Shown here piece after piece: positions 37,819-46,197 of a DNA stretch of 48,472 nt (position 1 is its first letter; each line of letters starts with the position of its first letter). The notes beneath the pieces were generated by a model, which worked only from the letters and a program-made list of their open reading frames with translations, had not been told where the DNA came from and made no database searches. The translations under genes were made by a program, and so were the position numbers. The DNA lies in the NCBI RefSeq assembly GCF_000306115.2, contig NZ_AKWX02000014.1:25001-73472 (forward strand), written 5' to 3'. Source of the DNA: Leptospira wolffii serovar Khorat str. Khorat-H2 (GTDB lineage: Bacteria; Spirochaetota; Leptospiria; Leptospirales; Leptospiraceae).

Positions 37819-39747
37819 GTGAGATCCCGACTCGGATTCTTTCCCGATACTATGAGCCAGATCGAAAATAAGAACGTATATCGAGCCTTGTTCGAACAAT
37901 CTCCCATCGGACTCATGATTTTCGATAAGCACGGAACGATCATAGAGGCCAACGAATCCTCCCTGAATTTTTTGCGTGCGAGCAGGGAGAAAATCATAGG
38001 ACTTTCCTATTTAGATCTAAAAGACAAGACGGTAGCCGAACTATTGGGGCGCGGACTCAAAGGAGAAGCCTCCGATTACCAAGGTCCGTATAGAACCACT
38101 ATCAGCGATCTATTATTACAAGTCAGGTTCAGGGTGAATCCTCTCTTTGAAAACGGAGAGTTAGCCGGAATCGCTTTGGTCTTCGAGGATATGACAGAGA
38201 GGATGGAGACCGAGGCAAAACTCGAAAACGTTCTTTCTCAGAGATTAGCTGCCGAGGCCAGCTCCAAAGAAAACGAGGCTCAGTTTAGGTCGCTTTTCTT
38301 ATCGGCGGGCGAGGCGATCTTCATCATGGACGATCGTAACTTCCTGGAATGCAATCCCAAGACGGAAGAGATGTTCGGATGTCGGAAACAGGATATCGTA
38401 GGAGCCTCGCCCGTGGATTTTTCTCCCGAGTTCCAGCCCGACGGCTCCCCTTCTTCGGAAAAAGCCAAAGAGAAGATCTCTTTGGCCATGGCGGGAGAGC
38501 CTCAGGTTTTCGAATGGCTGCATTGCAGAAAAGACAAGAGTACGTTCGACGCGGAGGTTTCTCTTACCTCCGTCACCCTGGGAGGAAGGACTCTTTTGCA
38601 GGCGATCGTTCGGGATATATCCGAAAGAAAGAGAGCGGAGGATCAGATTCGCAAGCTCAACGAAGAGCTTGAAATCAAGGTACTACTCAGAACGGAAGAA
38701 CTCAAATCCGCGAACCGTTTCTTGGAGACCACCAATAAGGACCTTCTTCATACGTTGGAGGAGTTGAAATCCACCCAAGCGCAATTGGTGCAATCCGAAA
38801 AGATGGGAGTACTCGGCCAATTGATCGCTGGTATAGCTCACGAGGTTAATACGCCTTTAGGAGCGATCATCTCTTCTAATGAGGGAATACAAAGCGTATT
38901 CAGAAGCGATTGGGAAAAGCTTCTTTGCGATTATGCGGAATTCGGAGATAGGGAAAGGGAAGTATGGCGAATGATCTTCTCTAAGGGCAGTATTTTCCCG
39001 GAGTTTTACGATTCGGCCGAGGAACGACGGAATAGAAAGGCTATCAAAGAGGAATTGGCAAGTATGGGCTATTCTTCCCTGGATACGATGTCGGAAAGTC
39101 TCGCGGAACTCGGAATCGGACCTAAGGATCTTCTGGCGTTGATTCTAAATATTCCGAAGGAAATTTTACCCGCTCTAGTGGCGAACGCTTCGAGTTTATC
39201 CGGAATATTGAGATATAGTAATGTGATTCGCGAGGCCGCCGTCAAAGCGGCCGGAGTGATTCGAGCCCTCAAAACGTACGTATACCAGGACCAGAGTGGA
39301 ATCGGAATCGTGGATATCCGAGAACAAATGGATATCGTATTAACATTATATTATAATAAGGCGAAGCTTGGAGTGGAGATCGTTAGGGATTTTTCGGAAG
39401 ATTCTCTTGTACTCGGTCAGGCGGACCAATTGACTCAAGTTTGGGCGAATCTGATCAATAACGCCTTCCAAGCCATCTCCTACCAGGGCAAATTGGAATT
39501 GGTGTCGGTCGTGGAGGGCAAGGATCTAATCGTAAGCGTTACCGACGACGGCCCAGGAATTCCGGAGGAGATCCAGGATCGGATTTTCGAGCCGTTCTTC
39601 ACGACCAAAATGCAAGGCGAGGGAAGCGGTCTAGGACTGGATATTTGTAGGAAGATCGTCGAAAGACATAACGGTAGTATAGATTTTGTTTCCCGTCCAG
39701 GAAGGACTAGTTTTCGGGTAAGACTTCCCCTTGCGGAAAGGAAGTGA
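37819..39747 (+). CDS. PAS-domain histidine kinase (paralogue of the upstream kinase)
   Basis: From GTG 37819 (SD GGAAG at 37808-37812) this is about 642 aa. The open frame runs back to GTG 37762, and ATG 37852 is another option. It has two PAS domains (ALFEQSPIGLMIFDKHGTII; AQFRSLFLSAGEAIFIMDD), coiled-coil linker ELEIKVLLRTEELKSANRF, and an H-box GIAHEVNTPLGAI with His341. The same long insertion as in the upstream kinase follows, then a HATPase end (NNAFQAISY, TDDGPGIPE, FFTTKMQGEGSGLGLDI). No membrane helices, so it is a cytosolic sensor. It starts about 70 bp after the first kinase and probably shares its transcript. Confidence 0.92.
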   Translation: MRSRLGFFPDTMSQIENKNVYRALFEQSPIGLMIFDKHGTIIEANESSLNFLRASREKIIGLSYLDLKDKTVAELLGRGLKGEASDYQGPYRTTISDLLLQVRFRVNPLFENGELAGIALVFEDMTERMETEAKLENVLSQRLAAEASSKENEAQFRSLFLSAGEAIFIMDDRNFLECNPKTEEMFGCRKQDIVGASPVDFSPEFQPDGSPSSEKAKEKISLAMAGEPQVFEWLHCRKDKSTFDAEVSLTSVTLGGRTLLQAIVRDISERKRAEDQIRKLNEELEIKVLLRTEELKSANRFLETTNKDLLHTLEELKSTQAQLVQSEKMGVLGQLIAGIAHEVNTPLGAIISSNEGIQSVFRSDWEKLLCDYAEFGDREREVWRMIFSKGSIFPEFYDSAEERRNRKAIKEELASMGYSSLDTMSESLAELGIGPKDLLALILNIPKEILPALVANASSLSGILRYSNVIREAAVKAAGVIRALKTYVYQDQSGIGIVDIREQMDIVLTLYYNKAKLGVEIVRDFSEDSLVLGQADQLTQVWANLINNAFQAISYQGKLELVSVVEGKDLIVSVTDDGPGIPEEIQDRIFEPFFTTKMQGEGSGLGLDICRKIVERHNGSIDFVSRPGRTSFRVRLPLAERK

Positions 39748-39843
39748 AAGATTCGGACTCGGTCGGTTTTTCGATTCGGATTTCCATTTAAGAAAGAAAA
39801 ATCCGAATTTACAAACCGGAGTTAAACGGGCAAAAGAATCCGC

Positions 39844-40227
39844 ATGAAACAGATCTTTTTGCGAGTCTTAGGATTCGGTTTTCTAATTTGGCTCGTTCCT
39901 TTTATCGTAGCCTTCGGCTTCTATACCCCTGAAGGAAAATTACAGGGAGATTTCTTCGTTTTTAAGACCACGATGCTTCTCGTGGGAAATCTTACGGGTT
40001 GTTTTTTTCTCGCCCTTCTTTCCAAACGAATTTCCCGCCCTGCCTTCGGAACTTTTTTGGGGATCAGTATCGTCTGGCTTTTGGAAAATTGGGGTCTTGA
40101 TTTTCTGATCCTGCTTCCCATGAATAAAATGGGAGCCTACGATTATTTCGTCCAAATCGGACTTCGTTATCTGACCATGCTGATGATCGGACCTGCCATC
40201 GGTTACGCGATCGACAAACACAAGTAA
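39844..40227 (+). CDS. Small membrane protein
   Basis: The 127-aa protein has four hydrophobic segments (about 5-25, 35-60, 64-90, 100-122), beginning MKQIFLRVLGFGFLIWLVPF. No catalytic motif. It stands alone on the plus strand after the kinases, and nothing is known from context. The gap downstream (40228-40392) shows no gene, only an inverted repeat near 40361. Confidence 0.6.
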   Translation: MKQIFLRVLGFGFLIWLVPFIVAFGFYTPEGKLQGDFFVFKTTMLLVGNLTGCFFLALLSKRISRPAFGTFLGISIVWLLENWGLDFLILLPMNKMGAYDYFVQIGLRYLTMLMIGPAIGYAIDKHK

Positions 40228-40360
40228 TAATAACGTATTGTTGTTTGCGATTTTTCGGTCGGGAGAATGGAAAAACCAAACGTTTATTCTCCTATGTCTG
40301 CGAAGAACGGCGGAATTATTGGCGAAGGCGTACCAAGGATCGGGCAACCCGGAAAGAGCG

Positions 40361-40378
40361 GCCTTCCTGATGGAAGGC
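40361..40378 (-). terminator. Perfect hairpin near the end of the GST gene
   Basis: GCCTTCC and GGAAGGC form a 7-bp perfect stem with a 4-nt loop, 15 bp past the GST stop on the minus strand. A pyrimidine-rich but not U-only stretch follows on that strand, so it is a weak terminator candidate. Confidence 0.35.
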
Positions 40379-40392
40379 ATCTCGAGTTCGAT

Positions 40393-41007
40393 TTAAGTCT
40401 TAGGGATCTCGCTTCCTTTGATAAAACCCGGACGGTTTCCGAGTTTCTCTTCCCAGGCTTTCAATTTGGGATAATCTTCCAGACCTAGATCGATATAACT
40501 GCGACCTTTTACCCAAGGCCAGGTGGCGATATCCGCGACGCTCAATTCGTTTCCTGCCAGGTATTCCGATTCGGAGAGTCTTCTTTCCAGGACGGAATAA
40601 AGACGTTTCGTTTCGTCGTAGTATCTCTTCATGGCGTACGGAATCTTTTCGGGAGCGAATTTAATGAAATGGTTGGCTTGTCCCTGCATCGGGCCCACTC
40701 CTCCCATTTGGAACATCAACCATTGTATGGCGATGGATCTCTCTTTCGGATCCTTGGGTAGGAACTTTCCCGTCTTTTCCGCCAGATAGATAAGAATGGC
40801 CCCCGACTCGAAGACGGGAAAATTGCCGTTATCCGTGTCTACGATTGCGGGAATCCTTCCGTTCGGATTTATCTTCAGGTACCATTCTTCTTTTTGTTCG
40901 AGCTTTCCTAGATTGATGGGATGCACGTTATAGGGAAGGCCTAATTCCTCCAACATGATGGAAACTTTCTTTCCGTTCGGAGTTCCGGCCGTATACAATT
41001 CGATCAA
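40393..41007 (-). CDS. Glutathione S-transferase (Nu/YfcG-like)
   Basis: The 204-aa protein has an N-terminal thioredoxin-like domain with MIELYTAGTPNGKKVSIMLE and the cis-Pro and ESGAILIYLA region (residues 55-80). The C-terminal all-helical domain contains ELSVADIATWPWV. The TPNG opening and LKINPNGRIPAIVD resemble the Nu-class disulfide-bond oxidoreductase GSTs. TTG 41007 is well supported by AAGGAG. It may act in redox or detoxification along with the nearby MAPEG gene. Confidence 0.88.
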   Translation of the reverse strand: MIELYTAGTPNGKKVSIMLEELGLPYNVHPINLGKLEQKEEWYLKINPNGRIPAIVDTDNGNFPVFESGAILIYLAEKTGKFLPKDPKERSIAIQWLMFQMGGVGPMQGQANHFIKFAPEKIPYAMKRYYDETKRLYSVLERRLSESEYLAGNELSVADIATWPWVKGRSYIDLGLEDYPKLKAWEEKLGNRPGFIKGSEIPKT

Positions 41008-41123
41008 AGTATTCTCCTTTCGATAAGACTTAGACGGAATCGTTTTCAGGAAAGCGGATTTTTGTAGGAACTCTCCGGGACACTAACGGATCATTTCTCA
41101 ATGACGGTCCCGGAGATCGACTT

Positions 41124-41558
41124 TCAGAAGCCGGAGAATACGGATTGTAATATATGGAAGGAGATCGCGAGCATACTTCCGATTCCCAGATCGTAAGAGA
41201 TATTTCTCCAAGGTTGACGAGGAATATAGTAAAAGATCGCGTGCAATATCCGCGAAAGGACGAATAGTCCGGAGTAGAGTACGGTTCCTTCCTCCCAGCA
41301 GTCCAATTGAACGTATCCCAATAGAAGAAAAAGAAAGATGGGAATGTTTTCCAAGTCGTTCCGGAAAAGATTGGAAGCTGTGATAACGATCGGATCGTCG
41401 TGATTTGCCGGTTCCGATCTTGTGAAGAATGTGGCGTCCTCCTTATGCCGGAAGGTTTTCGTTTTGATTCGGAAGAGACCCTGCACGATCGCATTGGATA
41501 AGAGTTTGAAAAATAGTAGTACCGCAGTGACGGCATATACTTGCCAGGAAAATTCCAT
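41124..41558 (-). CDS. MAPEG-family membrane protein
   Basis: The 144-aa protein has four hydrophobic helices (about 7-28, 66-85, 92-112, 120-142). The MAPEG pattern is NDLENIPIFLFLLLGYVQL, with conserved Asn-X-X-Glu-Asn before the third helix, and LSRILHAIFYY. MAPEG proteins are membrane glutathione-dependent enzymes or related. ATG 41558 follows GGAGG. It lies between a GST and a thioesterase gene on the same strand, so it may belong to a detoxification group. Confidence 0.82.
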   Translation of the reverse strand: MEFSWQVYAVTAVLLFFKLLSNAIVQGLFRIKTKTFRHKEDATFFTRSEPANHDDPIVITASNLFRNDLENIPIFLFLLLGYVQLDCWEEGTVLYSGLFVLSRILHAIFYYIPRQPWRNISYDLGIGSMLAISFHILQSVFSGF

Positions 41559-41619
41559 CTTGCCTCCGTTCGCAGCGAATACGATCCGGAGGGTTTTAGA
41601 TTTCTTCCAGCAAAAAACG

Positions 41620-42198
41620 TTATGCGGATTTTACTTTTTCGCGTTTCAAACGCTTCCGGATTTCCTTTCCTCGTTTCTGGTTTTCTTCCAGAACTTTCAG
41701 GATGGTATCCACTGGGAAAGCGGTGCCTTGGAACATTCTCGCAAAAACGCGCTCGGGCATATCGTACCAACGTGCCTTGGAAGAAAGCAGTAATTCTCCG
41801 GTTTTTTTGAGGTGAACGGTGGCTTTGGTGTAAAGTCGTCTCCGCCTAACCATCGTTACCCAGCATCTCACTTCCAACTCTTCTCCTAAAGGGCAGGCTT
41901 TATAATATCTCATATAGAGTTGGTCGGTCATGACGAAATGGCCTAAATGAAAACAAAGAACTCCTTGCGCCTCGTCCAAGAGGGTCGCCAAAGCTCCGCC
42001 GTGAGCGTATCCGGGAGCACCTTCGAAATCCCTATCTATCGTCCAATCGAAACGTACTTCTCCGGAGGCTTCATGAAAAGGGAAGCTCGCATGTAGGCCC
42101 CGGGGATTTTCCGGTCCGCATCCGAAGCAATTCTTATGATGCCAATCCTGTCCGTTTTGACTCGCTTTGATATGTCTATATATGTCTTGTTTGGTCAT
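41620..42198 (-). CDS. PaaI-like hotdog thioesterase
   Basis: The 192-aa protein contains GCGPENPRGLHASFPF, GAPGYAHGGALATLLDEAQG (the PaaI/YbgC-type hotdog motif with the His-Gly-Gly and catalytic Asp/Glu), and a C-terminal charged tail rich in Lys and Arg (NQKRGKEIRKRLKREKVKSA). The fold hydrolyses acyl-CoA thioesters. It is the first of three minus-strand genes (with MAPEG and GST). No strong ribosome-binding site is seen at ATG 42198. Confidence 0.85.
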   Translation of the reverse strand: MTKQDIYRHIKASQNGQDWHHKNCFGCGPENPRGLHASFPFHEASGEVRFDWTIDRDFEGAPGYAHGGALATLLDEAQGVLCFHLGHFVMTDQLYMRYYKACPLGEELEVRCWVTMVRRRRLYTKATVHLKKTGELLLSSKARWYDMPERVFARMFQGTAFPVDTILKVLEENQKRGKEIRKRLKREKVKSA

Positions 42199-42445
42199 CG
42201 TTTATCACAGCTCTTGCGATCTATAACCATGGAAAAACGAGAGTGTTCTCGAACAAGGAGGAAATACGGAAACGTAGAAACGACTCTATAGCGAACGGCG
42301 TATTTTAAAAGCAGAAGGAGGAAGTGAATTCCTAAGGATTTAATTCTTCAGCCAAACTAAAGCTTTCTTAGAACGAAGACTCAAATCCCTTGACCGGTCG
42401 GAGCGCTTTCCGTAATCTCATTTCGTCGTCCTTTAAGGAGTGAGA

Positions 42446-43477
42446 ATGAAAGCCGCAGTATTGGAATCCGGAAAAAGAACTCTGAGCATACAGGAAGTTT
42501 CCGTCCCTAAAGTAGGACCGAACGAGGTCAAGGTAGGCATCAAGGCCTGCGGGATATGCGGGTCTGATATACATCTCATTCTACACGGAACCTTGAAGTG
42601 CAAACATTACCCTCAGATCCCCGGACACGAGGCATCGGGAGTCGTGGAAGAAATAGGGGAGAATGTGACGCGATTCAAGAAGGGAGACAGAGTGGTTCTC
42701 GCGGCAGGAACCAGTTGCGGGCAATGTCCCGCTTGTAAGAGCGGAAGGGAAAATCTATGCAAGGAAATAGGCGTTTTCGGTTTCGATCGCAGCGGCAGCT
42801 TTGCGGAATACAACGTGGTCGAAGAACGTTATTTGTATCCTCTTCCGGATTCCATCCCCTTCGAACAGGGAGCGATTCTGGCGGACGCCGTATCGACGCC
42901 GTATAACGCGATTAAGTTTCGCGGTAAGATCCAGGACGGGGATACTGTCGCGGTATTCGGTTGTGGAGGATTGGGGATTCACGGGGTCGCAATCGCAAGA
43001 GCCTTGACCAAGGGCAAAGTGATCGCTTTGGATGTGGATAAGGGAGCCTTGGAAAACGCTCTCGCCTACGGAGCAAACGAAGTAGTGGATCTAAAAAGCG
43101 TCAAGAATGCCGGTAAGACCCTAAAGGAAATCTCCAAGGGAGTGGATCTACTCGCGGACTTCTCCGGAAGGATGACGAATATAGAAGAATCATTACGCGC
43201 CATGAATCCGGGGGGGAGAATGGTTCTGGTGGGGATCGGTAGAGAACCGCTGAAGTTCGCGATACCGTTCTCCATCATAGAAAAGCAGATCACCGTGGCA
43301 GGTTCCTACGGTTCGGACCATAGGGCGATTCCGGAGTTGATCGATCTTTATGTGGAGGGAAAATTGAATTTATCCAAATCCATAACCGGGATCCGTAAAT
43401 TGGACGAAATCAACCAAGGATTGCAGGACCTGGAGGACAGGAAAGGGAACCCGATCCGGTATATCATTTCTCCGTAA
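42446..43477 (+). CDS. Zinc-dependent alcohol dehydrogenase
   Basis: The 343-aa MDR enzyme (from ATG 42446; SD AAGGAG) has the catalytic zinc ligands in CGICGSDIHLILHG and GHEASGVVEE, and a structural zinc site CGQCPACKSGRENLC. The NAD(P) motif is VFGCGGLGIHGV. It oxidises alcohols or polyols; the substrate is not evident. It is isolated on the plus strand upstream of the membrane-protein trio, with no clear partner. Confidence 0.9.
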   Translation: MKAAVLESGKRTLSIQEVSVPKVGPNEVKVGIKACGICGSDIHLILHGTLKCKHYPQIPGHEASGVVEEIGENVTRFKKGDRVVLAAGTSCGQCPACKSGRENLCKEIGVFGFDRSGSFAEYNVVEERYLYPLPDSIPFEQGAILADAVSTPYNAIKFRGKIQDGDTVAVFGCGGLGIHGVAIARALTKGKVIALDVDKGALENALAYGANEVVDLKSVKNAGKTLKEISKGVDLLADFSGRMTNIEESLRAMNPGGRMVLVGIGREPLKFAIPFSIIEKQITVAGSYGSDHRAIPELIDLYVEGKLNLSKSITGIRKLDEINQGLQDLEDRKGNPIRYIISP

Positions 43478-43552
43478 GGAGCACGAAAACCAATCGTCTT
43501 TTTCGGGGAGGTCGAAAAACTGCGAGAAACGCGGCCTCCGCGAGAATGGACT

Positions 43553-44365
43553 ATGAACATCGCATTAGAATATAAGAAATATCTACTTTCCCTCAGATCG
43601 TTTTGGGTTCTCTGGCTATTGGGAGAAGTGCTCTCCTATTATGCCTTATTCCAATTCATCGATTTCGCAAAAAGCGATCCTTCTACCGCTCAGCCTCCCG
43701 GACAATTTCTAATCACCTTTTCCAAGCTCGGATTAAACCTTCTGATCTTATTCTCTCTTAGAGCGGGGATGGAGAAGCCGGTATCTTTCGGAGATTACAT
43801 ACTCTTCCTACTTAGATACCTGGGCTTCCTTCTTATACTAGGAGTCATACTCATCGTATTGATTCTTTTGGGAGGGATCGCAATCGCGATAGGAATGGGT
43901 GCGGGTTGGATTCCGAAATTCGAATCCGGTCCCGAAGGGTATTTGGGAATCGTTAAGATTCTCGTAGATATCGTGCTGGTACTGGGATTAGTCACGACCC
44001 CCGTATTCGTTTGGCTTTTCTCCGCTCAGTTCGCTCGATTGAAAGTGTTGCCCGGTTGGGGAAATATGAAGGCGGCATTGGGAGAAGGAGAATATAAAAA
44101 GGCACTTGCCCTGGTTTCTATCGCGATCCTGGGAGTGTTCTTTATCGGATATTACGGTTTGGATCTAAAATCGTTTTGGGATCTCGCGGCGAAACCTTCG
44201 GAGCAAGTCGTGAAAATGAGGGAACTCTATGTGAATAGGGAAATACCACTCTATATTATGGAAATTGTAAATTCTCTTTTTGTGATTTTATACGGTTATG
44301 TGACTTACGTATTCGTGAAGAATGTGAAAGGCTTCGAGCCTCCGGCCGAGACCGAAGGGGAATAG
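43553..44365 (+). CDS. Membrane protein, member 1 of a paralogous trio
   Basis: The 270-aa protein has five hydrophobic segments, including GDYILFLLRYLGFLLILG and a late helix near 245-262. The same GxYILFLLR motif and an RLKVLPGW segment before the fourth helix recur in the next gene (RFRVLPKW), showing homology. Family not recognised. It leads three genes in a row with the same layout. Confidence 0.7.
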   Translation: MNIALEYKKYLLSLRSFWVLWLLGEVLSYYALFQFIDFAKSDPSTAQPPGQFLITFSKLGLNLLILFSLRAGMEKPVSFGDYILFLLRYLGFLLILGVILIVLILLGGIAIAIGMGAGWIPKFESGPEGYLGIVKILVDIVLVLGLVTTPVFVWLFSAQFARLKVLPGWGNMKAALGEGEYKKALALVSIAILGVFFIGYYGLDLKSFWDLAAKPSEQVVKMRELYVNREIPLYIMEIVNSLFVILYGYVTYVFVKNVKGFEPPAETEGE

Positions 44366-44373
44366 GCGTCAAA

Positions 44374-45141
44374 ATGGATCTTTTCTTAGAGTGTAAAGAT
44401 TATGTAATGCGCTCCAAGGCTTTTCTTGTAGCGTGGATCGTCCGAACCGGAGCGGTATTCTTTACCTACGCGTTTACATTACAGGAACTGGAAAAGTTCA
44501 AGAACCAGGATTATTCCGCTTCCGGGGCCTCCTGGATCTATCCGGTTTCGATCGCACAATTCGTTTTGATTTTCGGGAATATTTTTCTATTTAGAAGAAA
44601 TATAGAATCGGAGAGGAAAGTAACGGGAGAAGGTTATATTCTTTTCTTATTAAGAATGCTCTTATTTATAGTGGGACTAGTCGCTTTGATCGTTTGCATA
44701 GCCTTCGGAGTGAGCCAATTTTTCCAGCTTCCCGTGGAATTCGCAAAGGATCCGAGTGTGACCACTAAGTCCGCAATTCTAGGGCTCATAAATCTTCTTT
44801 TTCCTTCCTTTTTGGTATATTCCGCTTTGGCTACGGCAAGATTTCGAGTTTTGCCCAAATGGGAGGATACCAAGAGAATCTTTTCGGACAATACCTTCCG
44901 GATCGGGTGGTCGATCCTTTTGCTTCTGTTCGGAATCGTTTTCTGGGGACCGGTGTTTGCAGTCGGCTTTCCGAATCCGGAGGACATGGACGCCCAATAT
45001 TCTTACGCTAAGATTACGATCTATACGGAAATGTTGCCTTTGGTATTCGTAGAATTGATCCATTTCGGATTGATCTTCGTGTTTGTCCGAAAATTCGGAG
45101 GAATAGAGATAGAAAGCAGAGAAGAAGAAATAGAATCCTAA
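44374..45141 (+). CDS. Membrane protein, member 2 of a paralogous trio
   Basis: The 255-aa protein has five hydrophobic segments. GEGYILFLLRMLLFIVGL and RFRVLPKWEDTKRIFSD match the equivalents in the upstream protein, and the Glu-rich C-terminus is similar. ATG 44374 lies 8 bp after the previous stop. It is likely cotranscribed. Function unknown; possibly a homo- or hetero-oligomeric envelope protein. Confidence 0.7.
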   Translation: MDLFLECKDYVMRSKAFLVAWIVRTGAVFFTYAFTLQELEKFKNQDYSASGASWIYPVSIAQFVLIFGNIFLFRRNIESERKVTGEGYILFLLRMLLFIVGLVALIVCIAFGVSQFFQLPVEFAKDPSVTTKSAILGLINLLFPSFLVYSALATARFRVLPKWEDTKRIFSDNTFRIGWSILLLLFGIVFWGPVFAVGFPNPEDMDAQYSYAKITIYTEMLPLVFVELIHFGLIFVFVRKFGGIEIESREEEIES

Positions 45142-45234
45142 TCTCTTTCCGGATTCCGAACCCGGGAAGTTTTTCCCGGAACTTTGCTTGCTCCAATCTC
45201 GGTTCCTGGAAATCCTATCTGAAGAGCTTCATCT

Positions 45235-45954
45235 ATGTTCCAACAGTATCTCCAGTATATTCTGAACCGCGGCAGAATCCAATTGGTCGTGATTTTGAGA
45301 TCGATCATTCTTATCCTTATCGCTCTCACGATTTCCTCCGGTCAGATGTCGATTCCTTTATGGATCGCGCTCCTGGGCACTTATTTTGCGAACGGTTATC
45401 TGATCCGATCCAAAATGGATCCGTCCGATCCTGTGGACCTAAAAAGATATTTTATATTTTTCTTATGGATGTGCCTGGCTTGCTTCGTGATGCTTCTCGT
45501 CATCAATCTGTTCGTATCTCCTTTCATCACTCCGGAATTGCAGGCTCAGTTCGAGAAGCATTCCCAGGATAGGACCCAACCTCTTCCTCCGGAACTATCT
45601 CGCCTTCTTTTGGTTTCCTTTTTCGTGATAGGATTGGTCTACTCTTTGGTGGTTCCGGTTTGGATCGCCAAGGCAAACGTATTGCAGGGAATTCGCGCTC
45701 TACCTTCCTATCTGGTAAGAGCGGATTATATCCAGGCGGCTTGGACACCTTATGTGATTCTATTCGTCCCGGTTCTCATTCTATTCCTGATCTCAGGATC
45801 CGAAGAGATGAGGCTTTCCTTTTGGGGTCAGATTCTAGGATTGGTGTTGCTATTCTTCACATTGACTTTCGACGTTATCCTACAATTTCCCGTTTTCCAT
45901 ATCGTTCGGGGAGAATTGAAGAGGAGAGAGGAGAGTAATAATTCCGAGGCATAA
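45235..45954 (+). CDS. Membrane protein, member 3 of a paralogous trio
   Basis: The 239-aa protein again has about five helices. KRYFIFFLWMCLACFVMLLV and NVLQGIRALPSYLVRADYIQ align by position with the GxYILFLLR and RVLPKW regions of the two upstream genes, though more diverged. It follows member 2 after 93 bp. No function recognised. Confidence 0.65.
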   Translation: MFQQYLQYILNRGRIQLVVILRSIILILIALTISSGQMSIPLWIALLGTYFANGYLIRSKMDPSDPVDLKRYFIFFLWMCLACFVMLLVINLFVSPFITPELQAQFEKHSQDRTQPLPPELSRLLLVSFFVIGLVYSLVVPVWIAKANVLQGIRALPSYLVRADYIQAAWTPYVILFVPVLILFLISGSEEMRLSFWGQILGLVLLFFTLTFDVILQFPVFHIVRGELKRREESNNSEA

Positions 45955-45970
45955 GAATATAGAGGCCAAG

Positions 45971-45987
45971 GAATTCTTTAAGAATTC
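45971..45987. promoter_or_regulatory. Perfect inverted repeat after the trio
   Basis: GAATTCTT-T-AAGAATTC (45971-45987) is a perfect 8-bp inverted repeat 17 bp past the last trio stop. It could be a terminator stem or an operator of the next gene; no U-run follows. The rest of 45955-46197 contains no gene. Confidence 0.3.
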
Positions 45988-46197
45988 TTCCTTACCCCGA
46001 ATTAGAACGTGTGTTATAATCAATAGTTTCTTTCGATTTCAGTTAACATTCTATTCTATTCTTCTAAGCTTGTCTATCGTCCATCTCGAAGTATTGTAGC
46101 GATCGTTATACAATTGACAGGTATGGATCTCTGGTTAATCTCGGGTTACTAAAACCGACTAATATAAAACAAGCGTTATAAATAGGGGAGAAGAGGA

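Noticed and set aside
41030..41770. 246-codon minus-strand ORF
   Set aside because: It overlaps the MAPEG and thioesterase genes in another frame and has Ser/Arg-rich composition; shadow of real genes.
46114..46168. Promoter for the large exported-protein gene
   Set aside because: A TTGACA hexamer is present but there is no well-spaced -10; the TATAAA at 46163 is too far to pair with it.
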